A stretch of 33,018 nt of DNA from Rhodobiaceae bacterium. Lineage in GTDB: Bacteria > Pseudomonadota > Alphaproteobacteria > Parvibaculales > Parvibaculaceae. The stretch lies in the NCBI GenBank assembly GCA_027352645.1, contig DAIEIL010000001.1:1-33018 (forward strand). The letters run 5' to 3'. A program made the position numbers and the translations under genes. The notes under the pieces were generated by a model, which saw nothing but the letters and a program-made list of their open reading frames with translations, ran no database searches and was not told where the DNA came from. Positions 1-6,612 of the stretch are shown one piece after another; position 1 is the stretch's first letter, and every line of letters starts with the position of its first letter.

Positions 1-1
1 C

Positions 2-613
2 TATCTGCTACTGCTCGACACGATGGTCAGCCTCGAGCGCCTCGGTATCGGCGTCGGCATCGCGATGCTTGCGGGCTTCATCATCGGCGTTCTGCAGGGT
101 CTCATTCCCTATGTCCGCGCGACGCTCTCGAATTTCACCAATGTCGTCTCGATGATCCCGGCGCTCGCGATCCTGCCGATCCTCTTCATCACCTTCGGAC
201 TCGGCGAGACGGCGAAGGTCGTGCTGATCTTCGTCGGCATCGTGCCCTTCATCATTCGCGATCTCGCGCAGCGGGTCGAAGAGATCCCGCATGAGCAGAT
301 CATCAAGGCGCAGACGCTCGGCGCCTCGACATGGCAGATCATCATCCGCATCGTCGTGCCGCAGATGCTGCCCCGCCTGATCGACTCCGTTCGCCTCTCG
401 CTTGGGCCCGCCTGGCTCTATCTCATCGCGGCGGAGGCGATCGCCGCCGAATCCGGCCTTGGCTACCGCATCTTCCTGATGCGCCGCTATCTGTCGATGG
501 ACGTGATCCTGCCTTACGTCGCCTGGATCACCTTCCTCGCCTTCTTTCTCGACTTCCTGCTGCGCGGCCTCAGGCGAGTGTCGTTCGGCTGGATGTATCG
601 CGGCCATATGTGA
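2..613 (+). CDS. ABC transporter permease, nitrate/taurine type (probable guanidine uptake), 5'-truncated
   Basis: This is the inner-membrane permease of a nitrate/sulfonate/taurine-class ABC importer. The reading frame is open to the left edge (it reads YLLLLDTMV before the first Met at 23), so the N-terminus lies outside the window. The visible part has several hydrophobic segments and the cytoplasmic EAA loop that contacts the ATPase (EQIIKAQTLGAS, then a PQMLPRLIDS segment), diagnostic of the BPD_transp_1 family. The ATPase gene starts 10 bp downstream, so the two form one unit; a periplasmic binding-protein gene is expected upstream. Similar transporters beside 'urea carboxylase' genes are usually annotated as urea transporters. 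The riboswitch at 1431-1477 makes guanidine the better guess for the substrate. Family is certain; substrate is inferred. Confidence 0.9.
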   Translation, partial: YLLLLDTMVSLERLGIGVGIAMLAGFIIGVLQGLIPYVRATLSNFTNVVSMIPALAILPILFITFGLGETAKVVLIFVGIVPFIIRDLAQRVEEIPHEQIIKAQTLGASTWQIIIRIVVPQMLPRLIDSVRLSLGPAWLYLIAAEAIAAESGLGYRIFLMRRYLSMDVILPYVAWITFLAFFLDFLLRGLRRVSFGWMYRGHM

Positions 614-623
614 GGGATGAGCG

Positions 624-1421
624 ATGACCCGCGTTACCGTTGAGAACGTCTGGAAGACCTACGGCAAGCAAACCGTGCTCGAACGCATCAATTTCGAAAC
701 GGCGCCCCAATCCTTCATCTCGCTCGTCGGCCCTTCAGGCTGCGGCAAGTCCACATTCCTGCGCATGCTGCTCGGCGATGAAAAGCCCAGTCAGGGCCGC
801 ATTCTCGTCGACGGTGTGCCGCTGCAGGCCGAGCCTTCGCCGGATCGCGGCGTCGTCTTCCAGAAATATTCGGTCTTCCCGCATCTGACGGCGCTTCAGA
901 ACGTCATGCTCGGTCTTGAGCTTGGGCAGAGCCCCGTTCTCGGAGGTCTCTTCGGCAAGAAGCGTCGTGAAGCGCGCGACATGTCCCGCGAAATGCTGAA
1001 GTCCGTCGGTCTCGAAGCGGCGGAAAACAAATATCCCGCCGAGCTGTCGGGCGGCATGCAGCAGCGTCTTGCCATCGCGCAGGCGCTGGTCAAGCGCCCG
1101 AAGCTTCTTCTGCTCGATGAGCCTTTCGGTGCGCTCGATCCCGGCATTCGCGCGGAGGTGCATGAGATTCTGCTCACGCTGTGGCGCGAGACGGGAATGA
1201 CCATTTTCATGGTGACGCATGATCTGTCCGAAGCTTTCAAGCTTGGAACGCGCGTCATCGCCTTCGACCGCCGCAAGACGCGGCCGGAAGAACTTGAAGC
1301 CTATGGCGCGACGATCACTTTCGATCTGCCCGTCATGCGCAAGATCGCGCCGCCTCCCGGCGCGGTGACGTCTCCGGCGGAGACGGAAGAAGCAATGCCG
1401 AAGGTCGCCGTCGCCGGATGA
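624..1421 (+). CDS. ABC transporter ATP-binding protein, nitrate/taurine type (probable guanidine uptake)
   Basis: This is the cytoplasmic ATPase of the importer whose permease lies just upstream. All nucleotide-binding motifs are intact in the 265 residues: Walker A GPSGCGKST (36-44), Q-loop glutamine at 80, signature LSGGM (141-145), Walker B LLLLDE (161-166) and the H-loop histidine at 199. The last 45 residues or so are a low-complexity Ala/Pro/Glu tail without a recognised domain. The nearest relatives in general form are the TauB/SsuB/NrtD ATPases. The gene is followed by about 100 bp that carry a guanidine-II riboswitch. The transporter genes therefore lie before the switch, and only the catabolic genes lie directly under it. 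Confidence 0.93.
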   Translation: MTRVTVENVWKTYGKQTVLERINFETAPQSFISLVGPSGCGKSTFLRMLLGDEKPSQGRILVDGVPLQAEPSPDRGVVFQKYSVFPHLTALQNVMLGLELGQSPVLGGLFGKKRREARDMSREMLKSVGLEAAENKYPAELSGGMQQRLAIAQALVKRPKLLLLDEPFGALDPGIRAEVHEILLTLWRETGMTIFMVTHDLSEAFKLGTRVIAFDRRKTRPEELEAYGATITFDLPVMRKIAPPPGAVTSPAETEEAMPKVAVAG

Positions 1422-1430
1422 CTTTCGTCT

Positions 1431-1477
1431 CTGCCGGGACGACCCGGTGGATTGAGTTGTTGCCTGGACGGCCAGGT
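1431..1477 (+). promoter_or_regulatory. Guanidine-II (mini-ykkC) riboswitch, two ACGR hairpins
   Basis: Two small hairpins stand in tandem. The first is CCGGG-ACGA-CCCGG (1434-1447, extendable with wobble pairs to 1431-1450). The second is CCTGG-ACGG-CCAGG (1463-1476). Both tetraloops match ACGR and both closing stems have G pairs on the 5' side, with a linker of about 15 nt. This is the defining architecture of the mini-ykkC motif, shown to bind guanidinium as the guanidine-II riboswitch, where each loop binds one ligand and the two loops interact. It lies 43 nt upstream of the ATG of the first DUF1989 gene, within the operon, so control of translation of the catabolic genes is likely. Motif match is seen directly; function follows from the class. 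Confidence 0.85.
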
Positions 1478-1481
1478 TTTC

Positions 1482-1500
1482 GGCGCCTCCCCAAGGCGCC
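1482..1500 (+). promoter_or_regulatory. Third hairpin between the riboswitch and the Shine-Dalgarno site
   Basis: GGCGCC (1482-1487) and GGCGCC (1495-1500) form a 6-bp stem around the loop TCCCCAA. The CTCC stretch straddling the stem end and loop is complementary to the GGAG of the ribosome binding site (1511-1514) of the next gene. It could act as the expression platform of the guanidine-II switch, with alternative pairing that hides or frees the ribosome site. The stem is seen; the switching role is inference. Confidence 0.45.
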
Positions 1501-1520
1501 ACCGGAAGCAGGAGAACGAG

Positions 1521-2345
1521 ATGGCCGATACATCTCAGACCTCGGGTGGAAACCACAAACGCTATGCCGCACAGCGTGCCCGCTATGAGGAGCTTTACAC
1601 GCGGGGCAAGGCGCGGCGACGCGACTTCAGCGAGGCCAAGGGCAACGCGAAGGAGATTCCCGCCGATCTGGTGCTGAAGCGCGAGATGCTTCCGGGTGGC
1701 TGGGGCTGGTCGGGTATCGTGAAGCGCGGGCAAACGCTTCGTATCCTCGCGCCAGCTGCGACGCAGGGCGTTTCCGTCCTTCTCTATCGCGCCGCCGATC
1801 CGACGGAGCGCTTCAATGCGGGCGATACGGTGAAGATCCAGTGGAGCGCGAGCCTCTATCGCGGAAAGCTGCTTTATTCCGACATGGGGCGTGTGCTTGC
1901 CTCGATAACCGACGATACGTTTGGCCATCATGACGCGATTGCGGGTGGCTCGACCGCGGCGACGAATGCTGCAAAGTATGATGATCCCACGCTCCGCAAC
2001 ACACGCGACAACTTCATTTTGCTTGCCGCGAAGCATGGGCTCTCCAGGGCCGACATTCCGCCTTGTCTGACGCTCTTCGCGCCGGTTGGGGTCGACGCTG
2101 CCGGCAAGCTTGTCTGGCAGGACGCCAGGACCGCCGCCGGCGATTACGTCGACCTTCGCGCCGAGATGGATGTTCTCGCCTTCCTTTCGAACTGCCCGCA
2201 TCCTCTCAGCACGGGCGCTTATGCGCCGGAGCCTGTCGATCTCACCCTCTGGAAATCGCCGCCGCCATCCGCCGACGATTTCTGCCGCTCGTCCTCGGAA
2301 GAGGCGACCCGCGGCTTCGACAACACCGATGCAATTTTCGAGTGA
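1521..2345 (+). CDS. cgdA: DUF1989 protein, carboxyguanidine deiminase subunit A (urea carboxylase-associated protein 1)
   Basis: This 274-residue DUF1989 protein corresponds to 'urea carboxylase-associated protein 1'. Proteins of this pair have been shown to act together as carboxyguanidine deiminase (CgdAB), which turns carboxyguanidine into allophanate plus ammonia. The ATG at 1521 is chosen because AGGAG sits at 1510-1514 with 6-nt spacing, and because a longer frame starting at 1452 would run through the riboswitch. Family features are the LLYRAADPTERF segment, TFGHHD (133-138) and TRDNF (161-165). At positions where the partner subunit has cysteines, this protein has Phe134, Ser144 and Thr161, so the probable metal site looks incomplete here. 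The next gene follows after 11 bp. The A/B naming is assigned by order only. Confidence 0.85.
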   Translation: MADTSQTSGGNHKRYAAQRARYEELYTRGKARRRDFSEAKGNAKEIPADLVLKREMLPGGWGWSGIVKRGQTLRILAPAATQGVSVLLYRAADPTERFNAGDTVKIQWSASLYRGKLLYSDMGRVLASITDDTFGHHDAIAGGSTAATNAAKYDDPTLRNTRDNFILLAAKHGLSRADIPPCLTLFAPVGVDAAGKLVWQDARTAAGDYVDLRAEMDVLAFLSNCPHPLSTGAYAPEPVDLTLWKSPPPSADDFCRSSSEEATRGFDNTDAIFE

Positions 2346-2356
2346 GGGCCGAGCAG

Positions 2357-2983
2357 ATGACCACCAACCGCGAACCGAATACCGTCATTCACGATGAAAT
2401 CGTGCCGGCGAACAAGCCTTGGTCACACGTGATCCTGAAGGGGCAGGTGCTTCGCATTATCGACCTGGAAGGCTGTCAGGCCGTCGATACGCTTTTCTAC
2501 AATGCAGCCGATCCGGTCGAGCGTTACAGCGCGCAGGATACGATCCGCGCGCAGGGCGCGCCTTACATCACCGCAGGCACGAAGCTTCTGTCCAACGAAG
2601 GCAATGCGATGCTCACCGTGATCGGCGACACATGCGGCGCGCATGACACCTCGGCCGGCGCCTGCAGCGCCGAGGCGAACACCGTGCGCTTTGGACATCA
2701 CACGAAATACATGCATAGCTGCCGCGACAATTTCGTTCTCGAATTGTCGAAGCATGGCCTCACCAAGCGCGACCTGGTGAGCAACATCAACTTCTTCATG
2801 AATGTGCCGATCGAGCCGGACGGGACGCTCGCCATCGTCGATGGCGTGTCGAAGCCGGGGGATTATGTGGAGCTTCGGGCGGAGATGGACGTGCTGTGCG
2901 TCATCTCGAACTGCCCGCAGGTCAACAATCCCTGCAACGACTTCAACCCCACGCCCATTCGCACGCTCATCTGGAACGGCTGA
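2357..2983 (+). CDS. cgdB: DUF1989 protein, carboxyguanidine deiminase subunit B (urea carboxylase-associated protein 2)
   Basis: This is the second DUF1989 protein (208 residues), a shorter paralogue of the upstream gene, matching 'urea carboxylase-associated protein 2'. The shared core is visible in both: FYNAADPVERYS here against LYRAADPTERFN in subunit A, RDNF, and LRAEMDVL near the C-terminus. It carries Cys93, His96, Cys103 and Cys122 in TCGAHD, ACSAE and HSCRDN, a plausible metal-binding set that the partner lacks except for the histidine. This suggests that this subunit holds the catalytic centre of a heteromeric deiminase. The ATG at 2357 is favoured by position, 11 bp after the previous stop; the upstream frame is a shadow of that gene. 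The carboxylase gene begins 17 bp downstream. Confidence 0.86.
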   Translation: MTTNREPNTVIHDEIVPANKPWSHVILKGQVLRIIDLEGCQAVDTLFYNAADPVERYSAQDTIRAQGAPYITAGTKLLSNEGNAMLTVIGDTCGAHDTSAGACSAEANTVRFGHHTKYMHSCRDNFVLELSKHGLTKRDLVSNINFFMNVPIEPDGTLAIVDGVSKPGDYVELRAEMDVLCVISNCPQVNNPCNDFNPTPIRTLIWNG

Positions 2984-2991
2984 AGTTCCGG
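2971..2991 (+). promoter_or_regulatory. Hairpin over the cgdB stop codon, next to the carboxylase ribosome binding site
   Basis: CTGGAAC (2971-2977) can pair with GTTCCGG (2985-2991) around a 7-nt loop that holds the stop codon of the upstream gene. The 3' arm runs into the Shine-Dalgarno sequence GGGAGGA of the carboxylase gene. Ribosomes ending on cgdB would open it, so it may couple translation of the two genes. Pairing is seen; coupling is inferred. Confidence 0.35.
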
Positions 2992-3000
2992 GAGGAAGAC

Positions 3001-6000
3001 ATGTTCAAGAAGGTACTGGTTGCGAACCGCGGCGAAATCGCCTGCCGCGTCATTCGCACACTCCGCCACATGGGCGTCAGCTCCGTGGCGGTATATTCCG
3101 AGGCCGATCGCTTCGCGCCGCATGTGGATCTGGCGGACGAGGCTGTCTGCGTCGGCCCCGCCGTGGTGGCGCAGAGCTATCTCGATGTCGATGCCATCAT
3201 CGCGGCAGCAGTTGCGACCGGTGCGGAGGCGGTCCATCCGGGTTATGGGTTCCTGAGTGAGAACCCCGGCTTTGCGCAGGCATTGGCCGACAGGGGCATC
3301 GCCTTCATTGGCCCGCGTCCCGAGCACATGCTCGCTTTCGCGCTGAAGCATACTGCGCGAGAACTCGCTGAGAAGAGCGGCGTTCCGCTGCTTCCCGGTT
3401 CGCCTCTCGTCACCGATCTCGACGATGCGCTCGCCCGCGCGGGTGCCATCGGCTATCCCGTCATGCTCAAGAGCACGGCGGGCGGCGGCGGTATCGGCTT
3501 GCAGCTATGCAAGACTGCGGCAGAACTTCCGCGTCTCTTCGAGACCGTGCAGCGGCTCAGCCTTGCGAATTTCAAGGATGGCGGCGTGTTCCTCGAGAAG
3601 TTCGTCGCCGAGGCGCGGCATATCGAGGTGCAGATTTTCGGCGACGGCAAGGGCAAGGTCATCGCGCTCGGCGAACGCGACTGTTCCGCGCAGCGCCGCA
3701 ACCAGAAGGTGATCGAGGAGACGCCCGCGCCCAATCTGGCGGATGATGTGCGCAGCGCGCTCCACGAGGCGGCAGTGCGTCTCGGCGAAACCGTCTCTTA
3801 TGAATCGGCCGGCACCGTCGAGTTCATCTATGACGCGGTGGAAGAAAAGTTCTACTTCCTCGAAGTAAACACGCGGCTCCAGGTCGAGCATCCCGTCACG
3901 GAGGAAGTGACCGGCCTCGATCTCGTCGAAATGATGGTACGGCAGGCGGCGGGCGACCTTGGTGATCTCGTCCAATATGAGCGTGCGCCGCAGGGTCATG
4001 CCATTGAGGTACGGCTCTATGCCGAAGATCCGGCGCGAAATTTCCAACCTTCCTCGGGGCTTCTCACGCAGGTGAGCTTTCCCGCCGGTGTGCGTGTCGA
4101 TGGCTGGATCGCGACCGGAACCGAGGTCACGCCCTTTTACGATCCGATGCTTGCCAAGATCATCGTCAAGGGAGCGACCCGCGCGGAGGCTGTGGCCAAG
4201 CTTGCGTCCGCGCTCAATCAGAGCGCCGTCTACGGCATTGAAACGAATCTCGACTATCTGCGCCAGCTCGCGGGCGCATGGACCTTTCTCGACGGTGCGA
4301 TGCGCACCTCGTCGCTCGCCCATTTCGATTTCCGGCCTGCGACCATCGACGTCGTCGCGCCCGGCGCGCAATCGACTATTCAGGATTACCCCGGTCGCGT
4401 TGGCTACTGGAATGTCGGGGTGCCGCCATCGGGTCCGATGGACTCGCTGTCCTTTCAGCTTGCCAATCGCCTCGTCGGCAACGAGCCGGGCACGCCCGCG
4501 CTCGAAATGACGCTCGCGGGCCCGACGCTGCATTTCCGCACCGACGCGACCATCGTTCTGGCCGGCGCGCATATGCAGGCCAAAATCAGCGGCGAGCCCG
4601 TGCCGCATTGGCAGGCCTTCGAGGTGAAGCGCGGCCAGACGCTTGAAATCGGGGCGATCGAGGGGCCGGGGCAGCGGGCCTATCTCGCCATTCGCAACGG
4701 TTTCGATGCGCCGGAATATCTGGGCTCGCGCTCGACCTTCACGCTCGGCCGCTTCGGCGGCCACGCAACTGGCGCGCTCAAGACGGGCGACGTGCTGCGC
4801 GTGAACCGTTCGGGTGCGAAGGCGCCTGCGCAACGGGAGGCGCTGCCGCAACTTGACCGGCCGCCGCTCGTCAACGAATGGGAACTTGCTGCTCTCTACG
4901 GCCCGCATGGTGCGCCGGACTATTTCGCCGACGAGGACATCGAGACGCTTTTCAGTGCGACCTATGAGGTTCACTACAATTCGGCACGCACGGGCATCCG
5001 TCTCATCGGGCCGAAGCCCAGGTGGGCGCGCAAGGATGGTGGCGAAGCGGGGCTTCATCCGTCCAACATCCATGACAATGCCTATGCCGTCGGCACGATC
5101 GACTTCACCGGCGATATGCCGATCATCCTAGGTCTCGATGGGCCGAGCCTTGGCGGGTTCGTCTGTCCGGCAACGATTGCCAAGGCCGACCTCTGGAAGA
5201 TCGGGCAGCTGAAGCCGGGCGACAAGGTTCGCTTCCGCCGTGTGAGCGACGAGGAGGCCGAAGCGCTACGCAAGAGCGAGGATGGCTGGCTTTCGACACT
5301 GAAACGTCCGCATCACGGATCGCGCATTCAGGCGCCCGCGAGCCTCGGCAACGCCGTGCTCGGCCGTATCGACGACCTCGATGTCGCCGTCACCTATCGA
5401 CGTGCGGGCGACGATTATCTGCTCATCGAATATGGGCCGATGGTGCTCGACTTCGCGCTGCGCTTCCGGGCGCATGCGATGATGACGGCGCTGGCGTCGA
5501 AGCGCATCCCCGGCATCGTCGAGATGACGCCCGGCATTCGCTCGCTGCAAATCCATTTCGACCCCGACCGTCTGTCGCTGAAGCGGCTGCTTGCGACTGT
5601 GGAAGAAGTCGAGCGACATCTGCCGGCGACGAAGGATATCGAGGTGCCGAGCCGTGTCGTGCGCCTGCCACTTTCGTGGGACGATGCGGCGGCGCAGGAA
5701 GCCGTGCGCAAGTACCAGACGCTGGTGAACCCGGAGGCGCCGTGGTGTCCCTCCAATATCGAGTTCATCCGCCGTATCAATGGACTCGACAGCATCGATG
5801 AGGTGCGCCGCATTCTCTTTGAGGCGGATTACATGGTGCTCGGCCTCGGCGACGTCTATCTCGGCGCGCCGGTGGAAACCCCGCTCGATCCGCGCCATCG
5901 CCTCGTCACCACCAAGTACAATCCGGCGCGCACATGGACGCCGGAAAATGCGGTGGGCATCGGCGGCGCCTATATGTGCGTCTATGGCATGGAAGGGCCG

Positions 6001-6612
6001 GGCGGCTACCAGCTTGTCGGCCGTACCTTGCAGATGTGGAATACGTGGCGCGAGACGAAGAATTTCGAGGCAGGCTCGCCCTGGCTCCTGCGCTTCTTCG
6101 ACCGCATCCGCTTCTTTCCCGTCTCGGCGGAAGAACTGCTCGATATTCGTGCCGCCTTTCCGCATGGCCGCTATGAAGTGGAGGTGGAGGAATCGAGCTT
6201 CCGCCTCAGCGACTATCTCGCCTTCCTCGATCGGAATGCGGACGAGATCGCGGATTTCCGCACGATGCAGCGCCGCGCCTTCGAGGAGGAGCGGCAGCGC
6301 TGGGAAGATCGCGGGCTTTCGATGCAGGCGGCGGAGCCCGATGCGCCGCCTACGCAATCTATCGGCGAGTTGCCTCCGGGCGCGCGTCTCGTCGAGGCGA
6401 GCGTGCCGGGCAACGTCTGGGCGATCAGTGTCGAGCCGGGCGAAGAGGTCGCGCAGGACCAGTCTCTGGTCACGCTTGAATCCATGAAGATGGAAATTGA
6501 AATGCGGTCGCCGATGCGCGGCCGGGTGCATGAGGTGCATTGCGCACCGGGAACAATGGTACAGGCGGGGCAGGCGCTGATGACGCTGTTGCCGCTGGAG
6601 GCGATAGCATGA
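3001..6612 (+). CDS. Biotin-dependent guanidine/urea carboxylase (urea carboxylase family)
   Basis: This multidomain enzyme of 1203 residues uses ATP and bicarbonate to carboxylate urea or guanidine. The biotin carboxylase domain (about 1-450) has the NRGEIACRVIR start, the glycine-rich ATP loop GGGGIG (161-166) and the catalytic EVNTRLQVEHP (288-298). The carboxyltransferase half follows, with the two allophanate-hydrolase-like subdomains typical of urea carboxylase (about 460-760 and 800-1010) and the conserved block GLGDVYLGAP then TKYNPARTWTPENAVGIGG. The C-terminal biotinyl domain has ESMKME with the biotin lysine at 1163. Separate carboxylase and hydrolase genes are the bacterial form of the fused yeast DUR1,2. 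The ATG at 3001 has GGGAGGA upstream. Many members of this family act on guanidine; the riboswitch and the two DUF1989 genes favour guanidine here, so a plain 'urea carboxylase' label is probably wrong. Confidence 0.93.
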   Translation: MFKKVLVANRGEIACRVIRTLRHMGVSSVAVYSEADRFAPHVDLADEAVCVGPAVVAQSYLDVDAIIAAAVATGAEAVHPGYGFLSENPGFAQALADRGIAFIGPRPEHMLAFALKHTARELAEKSGVPLLPGSPLVTDLDDALARAGAIGYPVMLKSTAGGGGIGLQLCKTAAELPRLFETVQRLSLANFKDGGVFLEKFVAEARHIEVQIFGDGKGKVIALGERDCSAQRRNQKVIEETPAPNLADDVRSALHEAAVRLGETVSYESAGTVEFIYDAVEEKFYFLEVNTRLQVEHPVTEEVTGLDLVEMMVRQAAGDLGDLVQYERAPQGHAIEVRLYAEDPARNFQPSSGLLTQVSFPAGVRVDGWIATGTEVTPFYDPMLAKIIVKGATRAEAVAKLASALNQSAVYGIETNLDYLRQLAGAWTFLDGAMRTSSLAHFDFRPATIDVVAPGAQSTIQDYPGRVGYWNVGVPPSGPMDSLSFQLANRLVGNEPGTPALEMTLAGPTLHFRTDATIVLAGAHMQAKISGEPVPHWQAFEVKRGQTLEIGAIEGPGQRAYLAIRNGFDAPEYLGSRSTFTLGRFGGHATGALKTGDVLRVNRSGAKAPAQREALPQLDRPPLVNEWELAALYGPHGAPDYFADEDIETLFSATYEVHYNSARTGIRLIGPKPRWARKDGGEAGLHPSNIHDNAYAVGTIDFTGDMPIILGLDGPSLGGFVCPATIAKADLWKIGQLKPGDKVRFRRVSDEEAEALRKSEDGWLSTLKRPHHGSRIQAPASLGNAVLGRIDDLDVAVTYRRAGDDYLLIEYGPMVLDFALRFRAHAMMTALASKRIPGIVEMTPGIRSLQIHFDPDRLSLKRLLATVEEVERHLPATKDIEVPSRVVRLPLSWDDAAAQEAVRKYQTLVNPEAPWCPSNIEFIRRINGLDSIDEVRRILFEADYMVLGLGDVYLGAPVETPLDPRHRLVTTKYNPARTWTPENAVGIGGAYMCVYGMEGPGGYQLVGRTLQMWNTWRETKNFEAGSPWLLRFFDRIRFFPVSAEELLDIRAAFPHGRYEVEVEESSFRLSDYLAFLDRNADEIADFRTMQRRAFEEERQRWEDRGLSMQAAEPDAPPTQSIGELPPGARLVEASVPGNVWAISVEPGEEVAQDQSLVTLESMKMEIEMRSPMRGRVHEVHCAPGTMVQAGQALMTLLPLEAIA

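Noticed and set aside
735-2201. Long reverse-strand frame (488 codons) over the ABC ATPase and cgdA
   Set aside because: It lies opposite two genes with clear domains and has no domain of its own; it also crosses the riboswitch. High G/C codon bias explains it.
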